Shown one piece after another: positions 1 to 11,800 of a DNA stretch of 64,000 bases. Position 1 is the first letter of the stretch; each line of letters starts with the position of its first letter. The stretch comes from Lineus longissimus (lineage: Eukaryota; Nemertea; Pilidiophora; Heteronemertea; Lineidae), in assembly GCF_910592395.1 (NCBI RefSeq), contig NC_088315.1:17779808-17843807 (forward strand). The letters are read 5' to 3'. The notes under the pieces are model-generated. The model searched no databases, had not been told where the DNA came from, and saw only the letters and a program-made list of their open reading frames with translations. A program made the translations under genes and the position numbers.

Positions 1-74
1 TAAATCCTACAAAAACAAACAACATTAAAATTGAAGCGGTCAGATCATCTTCTAACAATAGAATAAATTCATCC

Positions 75-1085
75 AAAACTGTACTCGGTCACAGGTCAGA
101 TAGTCAAAATAACATAAATTTAACCAAAACTGTACTCAGTCACTGGTCAGATGGTCCTCTCAAAATAACATAAATTTATCCAAAACTGTACGCAGTCACT
201 GGTCAGATAGTCCTCTCAAAACAACATAAATTTATCCAAAACTGTACTCAGTCACTGGTCAGATAGTCCTCTCAAAATAACATGTATTATCCAAAATTGT
301 ACTCAGTCACTGGTCAGCTAGTCCTCTCAAAATAACATGAATTATCCAAAATTGTACTCAGTCACTGGTCAGATAGTCCTCTCAAAATAACATAAATTAT
401 CCAAAACTGTACTCAGTCACTGGTCACATAGTCCTCTCAAAATAACATAAATTATCCAAAACTGTACTCAGTCACTGGTCAGATAGTCCTCTCAAAATAA
501 CATGAATTATCCAAAACTGTACTCAGTCACTGGTCAGATAGTCCTCTCAAAATAACATGAATTATCCAAAACTGTACTCAGTCACTGGTCAGATAGTCCT
601 CTCAAAATAACATAAATTTATCCAAAATTGTACTCAGTCACAGGTCACATAGTCCTCTCAAAATAACATGAATTATCCAAAACTGTACTCAGTCACATGT
701 CAGATAGTCCTCTCAAAATAACATGAATTATCCAAAATTGTACTCAGTCACAGGTCAGATAGTCCTCTCAAAATAACATGAATTATCCAAAATTGTACTC
801 AGTCACTGGTCAGATAGTCCTCTCAAAATAACATAAATTATCCAAAATTGTACTCAGTCACTGGTCAGATAGTCCTCTCAAAATAACATAAATTATCCAA
901 AATTGTACTCAGTCACTGGTCAGATAGTCCTCTCAAAATAACATAAATTATCCAAAATTGTACTCAGTCACTGGTCAGATAGTCCTCTCAAAATAACATA
1001 AATTATCCAAAATTGTACTCAGTCACTGGTCAGATAGTCCTCTCAAAATAACATAAATTATCCAAAATTGTACTTGGTCACAAAA
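75..1085. repeat. 55-bp tandem array (about 18 copies)
   Basis: A unit of about 55 bp containing TGTACTCAGTCACTGGTCAG and CTCTCAAAATAACATAAATT is repeated head to tail with few changes; the motif ACTCAGTCAC recurs at a 55-bp step. Units vary by single substitutions and by a 1-base length change. Nothing suggests coding function. It lies downstream of the 3' end of KIF6. The sequence before base 75 looks like a degraded edge of the same array. Confidence 0.95.
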
Positions 1086-1178
1086 GTTGAGACAATGTCA
1101 TTTTGGCCTTCGTATCTATCATGGATTTTGTCACACAAGAATAAAAATTTATGAAAAATATCCGTGTAGTGTTTCCCA

Positions 1179-1258
1179 CCTCAACTTTAGAGCAGGTCAC
1201 CTGTACACGTGTACATGATTTTGTTTACCAGTTACAGGTGACCTACTCTAAAGTTAAG
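1179..1258. repeat. Inverted repeat, about 24-bp arms
   Basis: AACTTTAGAG followed by CAGGTCACCTGTA is mirrored about 30 bases later by TACAGGTGACCT and CTCTAAAGTT, so a stem of about 24 bp with a short loop can form. It may be a small palindromic transposon remnant. Confidence 0.75.
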
Positions 1259-1770
1259 GTAAGAAGAACTTTAGAAGGAAAATACGACAAGATACATCGT
1301 AAATGTATCTCACATTTACATGTACATACAAACTGCATACAATCTGAAAAAAATCCTCAAGGATGGCAAAATTGACAATTGTTGGTCATTGTATTTTTGG
1401 ATGTTCTGGCTACATCAATGGCCTTTCTTCAAAACACCAAACGATTACAACTATTTTTGATTAGATGCAATTCAAAACACAGTCGATTTTAAACAATTTA
1501 CCCTATTATTCACCACTTAAAATGAGATCTACTAGAAAATAATAAAATATATGAAGAGAAAATTCTACACAACACAACAAAAAACTCTGACTAAATATCA
1601 CATTCTACACATAAATCATCAATAAAAATACCTATAACGAAAAACTAGCTACCAAAATCTACTACAAAACAGATAGCATATTAAAGTGAAAAACGGAAAA
1701 TAATTTACGTAACATTAGGAATCATAAAAAAAGAAAATCTCCAAGATAATCACATAGGTGGTCGTCATAA

Positions 1771-1952
1771 TACAGTGGAACCTCCCTTAGCGGACACCTC
1801 TCTATTAAGGACAACCTCTCTATTAAGGACACTAGTTTTGATCCCAAATTGGTTGTTTCCATTCAATTTGACCTCTCTAATCACGACACCTCTCTATTAA
1901 GGACAGCACTTGTCAGTCCCGGGGGCGTCCTTAATAGAGAGGTTCTACTGTA
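1771..1952. mobile_element. TA-flanked MITE, pogo/Tigger-like (copy 1)
   Basis: Begins TACAGTGGAACCTC and ends GAGGTTCTACTGTA, so the ends are inverted repeats flanked by TA. The interior is built of AGAGAGG/CCTCTCT and TTAAGGACA modules. About a dozen relatives occur in the window. TA flanks and the CAGT(A/G)GAACCTC end fit non-autonomous Tc1/mariner-pogo elements; no transposase is present. Confidence 0.88.
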
Positions 1953-2628
1953 GTAGCGCTTTCACCTGTCCAACTCCTGTGCTAGTTTAAAGCACCTATG
2001 CATGGCCTATGCCTATGCCATAACTACTTTGTTCCAAGGAAGCTTTTCGCTCCCTGGCGGTGATGAGGTTGCTTGAAAACACAAGTATCATTAAAGGAGG
2101 CCAAACTCACCCCGTGGGGCTAAGCCTAATTTTCCTCCAGTTGCAATTGCAGCGGGAAAATGCCCTTCTAAATCAAGCCTATACAGAGGAATGGTTCGTA
2201 GTCCAGTAAGTCTGGCCTGAAATACGGGGTAACTTGAACAAATTGCAACAGAAGGTTTCTCTGCTGGAACTTGTTGTACAGACCCAACAAAACATTATGG
2301 CACAAGTTAAGTGATGTCAAGTAGCTCTTCAGCAGAAAAATTGAGCCCAGCAGTTCCAATGTTACAGCTTTTTTACTTAAAAAGTGTCAGCTGAGTGATG
2401 AATCAGGAACAATCAAGTGGCTCTAATAACCAGGTTGCAAAGTGCATGACAATATTTCTGCCCTAAAGGGGTACGTCTTTCATATTTACTGGTGGTTCAG
2501 GAAAACAGAACCGCAGATATTGTTTTTGTTTTTTTAAGAACGAAACATGCCTTCATTTGCACGCTCCAGCAAACAAGTCCAAACGCTCCCAGTGGATGCA
2601 AGTTAGGGCTCCCGATGGGCAAGAGTAC

Positions 2629-2825
2629 CTATTTTCTCGCCTGATACCGGCGCCAGAATCCCTGGATAGTCTCCGCGGCACTCCTGACCCGTCGTATCCT
2701 AGCAACCCGTTCCTTCTCGTGTTTTACCCTCTCCATGTATTTCGGCTCCCGTTCCTCTTCTTTGTAGGCCTGGATTCTCTGGCTTGGAGGATCACCATCG
2801 ATAGCATCGGAATTCAGCAGCGCGT
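2629..2825 (-). CDS. KIF6: KIF6 exon 16, IQ-motif C-terminus (residues 1274-1338)
   Basis: Acceptor TTTAAACAG; encodes [19 protein letters not shown], a highly charged helix rich in Glu/Lys/Arg, then [16 protein letters not shown] and TAG. I-Q-x3-R-x4-R is a complete IQ motif, normally a calmodulin or EF-hand light-chain site. Its phase agrees with exon 15. An alternative is that exon 15 reads through to TAA at 3355 in some transcripts. Confidence 0.8.
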
Positions 2826-5800
2826 CTGTTTAAATGAAAGAATGAAGGCAGGTTAAAACTGGCAAGTAGGTCGAGGCCAGCAGTGTATAGGACAGTAGCA
2901 AGGGGGGAGAGGGGGACAAATGGTCTTTGACAGCACTTCTGTTCAACTGAAGGAATGAAGTAGGCAACTGGCTGATCAGTTAAGACAAACAGTGTTCAGG
3001 GCTGTAGCTAGAGAGTGGGTACCATAGGTAACAACAACAAAAATTTAATGCCGATTTTGGCCAATTTTTAGCCTATCAGAGGACAAAAGTGGTGATTTGC
3101 CCCCCTCCCCCCAAGACCGAAACAGCTACCTACAAGCCTTGGAATATTGTTCAAATGAAATGATAAAGTAGGTCAATACTGGTTGGTTAAGGCCAGCAGT
3201 TTATCTGTTCCAATGAATTTAGCCTCTATGTTTTTACCAATTGAGTATTTTCCACTGAATGGTCTAGTAGATTTAAGATCAACAGGCCTTTTCCAAATAT
3301 TTCTGGGTCCAAACTTGGCAAGGGATGCATTCTCGTCCCTGAAAAGCTAACAGTTTACTTACCAAACATTTTAGCCTTTGTTTTAGTCTCCTTTGCCCCT
3401 GGGGACGGTTTCCTCCTACTCGCACCATGCCCATCACTCAGCATGCAACTCAGCGCACTATCAAAGCCTTTATCCTTCAAGGTCATCTTACGTAGGTCAA
3501 GGTCGCCCCGGGTGTTGACCTCACTTGGTAAATATGTATCGTCTGCTTGGTCACGAGCTGGTTCCGGAAACGACAGTGGTTTTGAATCAGATGCTGGTGA
3601 CGGATCACGAAAATCACCAAAAGCCCTCAAATTTTTCCTATTTTTCTCATTTCTATCAGATCTTGACCTTTGTTTTAATTTCCTTTCAGGATGTTTATGA
3701 GAACAGTTAGAGTTCTTATCACTTTTTTTGGCAGAGGCAGATTTTGTATCCATTTTTGCAAAGTCTTTCAATAATTTCGAAGCCGCATCGTCAAAAGTGT
3801 TGACATCGTTGCTGTGGCTTTTCACAAGGAGAGGTACATTTCCCAACAGGCCCTCAGTGTCGTAGCTTTGCGCAAAATCCTTCGGCGATGCACTCTTCAT
3901 CCGTAGAATATCCCCCGGGCGGACGCCAGACCAAGAATCTATTGGAGAGCTCGAGCGATGCGATGAATTCCATTTTTCTCCAGGATCACCATTACACGAC
4001 AAAAACTCCGTAGAATTCCCCGAGGACGGCCGCGACGTTGTCCCAGAGTTCCATTTTTCCGTAATCGCGGTGTGTTTTTCACTTGATTTCGGTGGCAATG
4101 ATGAGGAGCGCCACCTATCACCAGTGCTTGGTCTCGAAGATACGGGGGAGTAACCATTATTCCATTTGTCGCTTGCAGACGCATGCTGTTTTGCCTGACC
4201 CATCGTCCAACCATTCGTCACAGACTCCTGTCTACTGGGCAATGGAGGCTTTGTAAATATCGGCGACGACTTCTTTTCCACGTCGAAACTGCCGCTGGCA
4301 AATTCAGATCTCTCTCCACTTTCACATTCACACAGTGTAGCCTTTATAAACGGATAGTTCTCCTTCTCAGCACTAGATGTCACTTTCTGAGATTTTCCCT
4401 TGTTCATTTCACTAAACATCTTGAATGAAGATTCGTGTTTAAATGCATAGTCTAAAGCAGACTGGCCATTTTGATTTCTGTTAAACTTCATTTCACCTGA
4501 ACCATCCAGTTCAAACCCCTCAGCACCATTTTCTAAGGGTCCATTCCTGAGTTCAGATTTTGCATCAACACACCCAGTTTTGTCAACTTTGTCATTCTGT
4601 ATGATTTCAGATTTTCCATCCAACCAGCCAGATTTCGGAACTATTTTAGCACTGCCTTTATAAGGCTTGAACGCAGACACAACATTCTCATTCAAACTCT
4701 CACCATTCTGATATCGTTCAGGAATTGACTTCACGATATTTTCCCGCTCTGCAAACGAGGCCAAAAGCTCGCTCTTATCTGCGTCAGTGGTGTTCAAACC
4801 ACTGAAACCACTCATTTGAAAACTCTCATATCCACTGGAGTTAAACGTCTTGTCCGTGGAACTAAACATGCCCGGTGAGCTCCTAGTTTCTCGAAACATT
4901 CGTAACTTTTCCTTGAACTCGTGTAATTTCTGCCTGGTTGCTGCTTCACGGAGTTCCAACTCTTCAGCAACGGTGTTAATCCTCTGCCGTTGGAGATTGG
5001 ATTCTTTCTGGAATGAAAATGCAATGAAATTTCATGGTAACCGGTGATGAAATATTTGTTTGAAAAAAATGAAGCAATTTATTCAGTATCGTCATGAATA
5101 AATAAACAATGAATGTACCACTATATTTTTGTAAGATTTTGCAAATTTTTGGTTTACAAAATGATGAATCCCATGCAGGGTTTCCGCCAAAGGGGGGATG
5201 GGGGGATGGGGGATTCATCCCCCCCTAAAATATTTCAAAGGGGGGATATCCCCCTTAATTTTGAGCACTAAAGTTTGTTTTACTGTCAAATGAGTAATTT
5301 TTATGATTTGATATGTAAAATAAGAGCATTTGGGAGCCAATTGTAGCGGTTTTAGGGCCAAAAAACGTCTCAGGAGGGGTCATATACCCTTTTTAAGAAA
5401 AAAAAAATTTTAGAAAAAAAAATCTTTTTTGGAAAATTTCTTTTTTTTTGCTCCGTCCCTTAATCCTGGCGGAAACCCTGCCATGACTTCCGTTGATATG
5501 ATCATAAAACCGCTGGCACATCGAAAATAGGGATTCTTTTTCCACAAAATGGGTCCAACTTAGTCTCAGCTCCACATATTCACTGTTTATTTATTCATCA
5601 TCATCATCATCATATCATATCATTACCGGCGTCGTAACCCTATTGGATTTTTGCCGGAGGTATGGAGTCCACTATAGGCTACTGTCCACCTATGTGGGAT
5701 CTTTTACTTGCCCTGGCATAGACACTCAGGTACAAGGGACCACGGCTTTTAGTCTCATCCGACAGACCCTCGAGTATTTCATACGTTAACGTACGTGTTG

Positions 5801-8800
5801 TGAAGAGCCAGGAATTTTAGTTCCTTGAAAGCCACGCCGGTTCATCCAGAAATACAATCCTGGGTTCTCCCCGGGATCGAACCCGGGCCCTATTGCGTGG
5901 TAGCCAGCAGTGTTAACCACTGGGCTATGAGGCTCTGTTCATGTTATCGTCCATAAAAGGGATTTCACAGAACCAGAACTTTGGCAGACTTTTCATGTGA
6001 TAGATGTCTAAAACCTATTACAATGCAGTAGAACCTCTCTTTTAAGGACTCCTTAGGACAACAAAGGCTTTTCTTATTGGAGAGGTGTCCTGATTAGAGA
6101 GGTCAAATTGAATGGAAACAAACAATTTGGGTTCAAAACTAGTCCTTAAGAGGGAGGGTGTCCTTAACGGGGTGGGTGTCCTCAATGGAGAGGGTGCCCT
6201 TAATAGAGTGGTGTCCGCTAAGGGAAGTTCTACTGTAATTAGTCAGCTGCCAGTGAGAAAAGCGCTTTGAGAAGGCCAACTTGGAAAGGCACTATACAAC
6301 TGCTTTGAATTGCGTTGTATTGTGTCATATTGTGTTGTGTTGTGTCGTATTGTATTAATTTGTATCATATTGTGTTGTGTTGTGTCATATTCTATTAATT
6401 TGTATCATATTGTGTTGTGTTGTGTCATATTCTATTGTATCATATTGTGTTGTGTTGTGTCATATTAATTTGTATTATATTGTGTTGTGTTGTGTCATAT
6501 TCTATTGCAACATATTGTGTTGTGTTGTGTCGTATTGTATTAATTTGTATCATATTGTGCTGTGTTGTGTCATATTCTATTAATTTGTATCATATTGTGC
6601 TGTGTTGTGTCATATTCTATTAATTTGTATCATATTGTGTTGTGTTGTGTCATATTCTATTAATTTGTATCATATTGTGTTGTGTTGTGTCATATTCTAT
6701 TAATTTGTATATTATTGTGTTGTGTTGTGTCATATTGTATTAATTTGTATATTATTGTGTTGTGTTGTGTCATATTGTATTAATTTGTATATTATTGTGT
6801 TCTGTTGTGTCATATTGTATTAATTTGTATATTATTGTGTTGTGTTGTGACATATTGTATTAATTTGTATATTATTGTGTTGTGTTGTGTCATATTCTAT
6901 TAATTTGTATATTATTGTGTTGTGTTGTGTCATATTGTATTGTATATACTTTCAAAACAAAACGTACCACGTGGTGATTCCTTTCCTCGATATGTAACTT
7001 CTCCAAAACTCGACGCGTATTGAGAGATCCATCCGATTTTATCAGCTGGCTGTACTTTTCCTCCACCGACTTTGGTCGCATCTGACTGCTAGTCGGACAG
7101 TCCTTATCATCAGATGAGCCGGCTTGGTCAATCTTGAGCTTGACATGATCAAGTCTCCTCTCTATTTTGGCCTGAAGGTTGGAATTAAGATAAGTCAGTC
7201 ATCAATTTTTCCCAAGCTTTCACTTTTTCATATTTCCTGAACTTTAACCCTTCCACAACAACCGCCAGGATCAGGGGGAGACCTGGAGACCGTTGGAAAT
7301 CGTGTCAAAGCAGTTTGTAGACTTGTTATAAGATGGCGCTGCAATTTCTAACTGAAACTTGGTGCCCCAATAATGTTTTTTTGGACAACCCTGTTTACAT
7401 ATAGATCTGAGACATTATTATATAGTCCATTCATAAATCTATGTCCACATTGTTTTGGGCTCTGGAGCACAAACTACTTGTTGGATTTCTTTGAAATTAG
7501 TTTTTTATGATCTGGGGTTCGAACCCAAAGAACAATTTTACAATTTCGTAACCATGACGATGAAATTATTTTTTGTATGTATAATAGTGTACATCAACAT
7601 AGTGCATTGGATTTAGACATTTTTTGCTCTGTACGTTTTTTTTATCCAATCTGGGTGAAACCTTCAGGTTGTTTTTTTTGTCCCTACCTCTCGTTTCTTC
7701 AACTGTTTCTCAGCAATCCTCTCCTGTTTGATGAGGTCAGACTCTGCCCCTTCGTGTTTCAACTTCAGGATGTAGGCATGTTGAGAGGCGAGCTGTTCTC
7801 TTGTCTGGTTAGCTTTATGGCTGAAATAGAAAGAATCACCATGTAAGATTAGGCTTATCAGGAGAACCATAGCTATTCTCCCTAAATGTTTGTTCAGAAT
7901 CTGCACCCTCATGTCCCCAGATTCAGGATGTAGGCATGTTGAGAGGCAAACTGTTCTCTGGTTTAGTCAGCTTTATGGCTGAAATCGAAAGAATCACCAT
8001 GTAAGATTAGGCCTATCACGAGAACCATAGCTATTCTCTCTAAATGTTTGTTCAGAATCTGCACCCTCATGTCCACAGCTTCAGGATGTAGGCATGCTGA
8101 GAGGCAAGCTGTCCCCTCTGGTTTGGTCAGTTTTATGGCTGCAATAGAAAAATCACCATGTAAGATTTGGCCTATCAGAACCATAGCTATTCTCTCTAAA
8201 TGTTTGTTCAGAATCTGCACCCTCATGTCCCCAACTTCAGGATGTAGGCATGTTGAGAGGCAAGCTGTCCCCTCTGGTTTGGTCAGTTTTATGGCTGCAA
8301 TAGAAAAATCACCATGTAAGATTTGGCCTATCAGGAGAACCATAGCTATTCTCTCTAAATGTTTGTTCAGAATCTGCACCCTCATGTCCCGAACTTCAGG
8401 ACGTAGGCATGTTGAGAGGCAAACTGTTCTCTGGTTTAGTCAGCTTTATGGCTGAAATAGAAAGAATCACCATGTAAGATTAGGCCTATCAGGAGAACCA
8501 TAGCTATTCTCTCTAAATGTTTGTTCAGAATCTGCACCCTCATGTCCCCAGGTTCGGGACGTAGGCATGCTGAGAGGCAAGCTGTTATCTGGTCTGGTTG
8601 GCTTTATGGCTGAAATAGAAAGAATCACCATGTAAGATTAGGCCTATCAGGAGAACCATAGCTATTCTCTCTAAATGTTTGTTCAGAATCTGCACCCTCA
8701 TGCCCCACCTCGGGACGTAGGCCTGTTGAGAGGCAAGCTGTCCTCTGGTTTGGTCAGCTACGGCTACATTAGAAATGGTCTCCATGATATAACAGTGGTG

Positions 8801-11800
8801 ATATACTGGCCTAAATTTCTTTTCCATAGCCCTGTCACAGGGCAAGATGTCCTGTTTTTCCCCCAGTCAATGGTAAATGGGGTCATAAGTTTCTAAATGG
8901 GGTATACACGGGTGATCATTACAAGTTTCTGACAGTTATCGAGGTAATCAGATTATAAACTGTACCCAGGAGGTAGGATTGCTGAAGAATTCTAAAGCGC
9001 ACATTTTCCATAATGCACAGAGACGTGGACTTCAATACCTACCTGATTTCCTTCATCAGTATCTCCAACTGTTCACGTTTGATGTGACTCTTCCAATCCT
9101 GCATCTTCTTTTCCTCATCAAGCTGGTGATTCAACGCTTTCTCAATTTTATCATTCAACTTCTTGATTTCTTTTTCACGCTTCTTTTCATAAGGGGACTT
9201 GTATTTGCCTGAAAGTACGTGTACCATGGAAGATGAGTCATTTCGCCAAGAATCAATTCTGCCACTCCAAGTATGATCTTCAATCTCCATAGGGGAGGTT
9301 ATGATTTCTTGCAATTTGTTACCTCTTCTGTGCAGAGTATTCACCAGAAATCACAATTCAAATGCCACTGAATACCAGTTCTATTTTCTGAACGTTAAAA
9401 TGACGTTTTTAATAGAGTGGTGACGTCAGTAACCTCACACTAGTGTTTGCAGAAATCAGACTCCTTACCGTTTAAAATACAATGTACCCCTGTACATTTT
9501 CCTATAAGGTAGAATGGGGTATTTGTAGCCCCGGTTTAATTGTAGCCCCTGCCTATGATATTGATTGATATCCCCATGCAACAAACAGTGCAGGGGCTAC
9601 AATTAAACCGGGGCTACAATTACCCCATTCTACCTTATTTCTTATGTTCTTTACATTTTCACAAATAGAATTTCTTTTTTGGTGTTTTAAACCCTTTTTT
9701 CTGGAGATAAAGACATGAAATTTGCACACATGAATATATAATACATTAGCTTTATGATTGGAAGATTTTATTCATATATGAGTGGTCTTGTAATAAAATT
9801 CACATGTTGCATCCCTGCAAAAAGAATTTGTTATCCTTCCCATCAGCAAAATAGTTCAATCTGACCGTGTCTCGTACCTCTTGAGCTGTTTCCCGACGGA
9901 GGCCGTTCACCAGATTCCCCTTTTGTGGAAAAACGGTCAGTAGATGTCTGTGCTCTTGGCCCGCCTGAATGAAAATAGGAAAGGTGTCAATTTCAGCAAA
10001 AATGAAATATGCAGCCTGCAATATATGTTGTACATTTTCTATAGAAGAAACAATGAAAACCAATAATTGGACGACAAAACAAATAGCTGATGGCTTGAAA
10101 AATTGGAATTAGAAAGTAATTGCTAAGATCATACGAAGTCAACAAGTCCTTGTTTTCAATGAAACTCAATCATGTCTATTGTGAATAACGCATCGGCGCT
10201 CGGCGATATTCGGCGACAATGGCAGTTAAAGGGTTAATATACTCCAGTATGCTAATTGTAAACTCGCGACCAATGTCTGGAGTCTGTACAACTGCAACCT
10301 GTTTATCTCTGATAGCAATGTCGGTATATTGGATCTGTGGATTGCAACAAAGCAGATATTGTTTTTTCTCACACAAAAACTAAAGAGAATAAAAAATCAT
10401 TCTGTCCCAAATATCGTTAGTGATGTGTTATACAACTTACTACCGCTCGAGGCGGGTCGTTTCGTCATCACAATCTTCTCCCGTTTTTCCTCCTTTGTGA
10501 CAACACTCTTCAGATCTCCGGTACTAGCAGACGGATGGCAAACGGGTCTGAAATTTTGCAAAAGTCAGTTATTGACCACGATGGCAGAAAATAGACTTGA
10601 AACTGACCATAGTGGCTGTGTAGGTGATGTCATCGCAGTAAGGGGCTGTTCCAAAATTTAAGTGAAGCCAATAGAAATGAAACATTTTTGTTCAGGGGAG
10701 GGGATTAGGGGGTCATAATATTTTTTTCTAATTTTTTTTCCAAAAAAGCCTTGATCAAAATAAAGTCAAAAAAATATTTATGACCCTCCCTGAAATGTTT
10801 TCTGGTCCTCAAAATGCCCAAATCTGCTCCTAAATGCCTGGTTTTTTGCCATTCAACTGACCTCTCTAATCAGGACACCTCTCTATTAAGGACAGCACTT
10901 GTCATGCCCGAGGGTGTACTTAAAAGAGAGTAGCTATTGTAATTCAAAATTCAACATTTTTAAAGTAAGACTGTACCTCTCAGTTTTAGTGTTTGTCGCA
11001 CTTGAGGTAATCCTAGGATTAGTCTGACACTCGTGGTTAACAATGAGGTCCCTGAGGTGCCGCAGACACTGGCAAAATAACTGAGGAGTGGAAACGCCTG
11101 GAAGAATGAAACAAAACCATAATACAAAGTGTAGAAAAACCTCAAAAAGTGTGGCACTCCAATAAATAACTGACAGAAAAGAAACCTGTTGAATAGAAAT
11201 GAATTTATATTGCTTTAACTGATAGGTTTCAATCAAATTTAATTCACGCATAACAAAATCGATGAATCATCACCAAAGGATCGAGTTTTGTGGAGGCTCC
11301 TATTCAATGGTGAGATGATGATCCACCTTTCAAATGCATAAAATAGACCGTTGGTTCTGAGAGTAGCAGGGTTTAAGTTTAAGGAATTAATTGAGGTCGT
11401 CACCAGAAGTGGCTTCATGAAACCCAAGCAAACTGATGTGATTTGCGGCCTCATGAGAAAGCTTCCCAAGCAGTTTCCCAAGCAAACTGATGTGATTTGC
11501 GGCCTCATGAGAAAGCTTCCCAAGCAGTTTCCCAAGCAAACTGATGCGATTTGCGGCCTCATGAGAAAGCTTCCCAAGCAGTTTCCCAAGCAAACTGATG
11601 TGATTTGCGGCCTCATGAGAAAGCTTCCCAAGCAGTTTCCCAAGCAAACTGATGTGATTTGTGCCCTCAAGAGAAAGCTTCCCAAGCAGTTTCCCAAGCA
11701 AACTGATGTGATTTGTGGCCTCAAGAGAAAGCTTCCCAAGCAGTTTCCCAAGCAAACTGATGTGATTTGCGGCCTCATGAGAAAGCTTCCTAAGCAGTTT

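Larger units (their letters stand above)
1086..2628. other. Gene-free flank downstream of KIF6
   Basis: AT-rich sequence without a convincing exon on either strand. It holds a hairpin (1179-1258) and a TA-flanked transposon (1771-1952). The KIF6 3' UTR should begin below 2629, but I see no AATAAA on the minus strand close to the stop codon, so the transcript end is not placed. Confidence 0.6.

Noticed and set aside
75-1085. CRISPR-like regular repeats at 1-1085 and elsewhere
   Set aside because: Units are contiguous with no unique spacers, and the genome is animal.
3355-3362. TAA at 3355-3357 as the true KIF6 C-terminus
   Set aside because: The last codons are a strong donor (GTAAGT), and exon 16 is in phase and supplies an IQ motif. 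Kept only as an alternative form.
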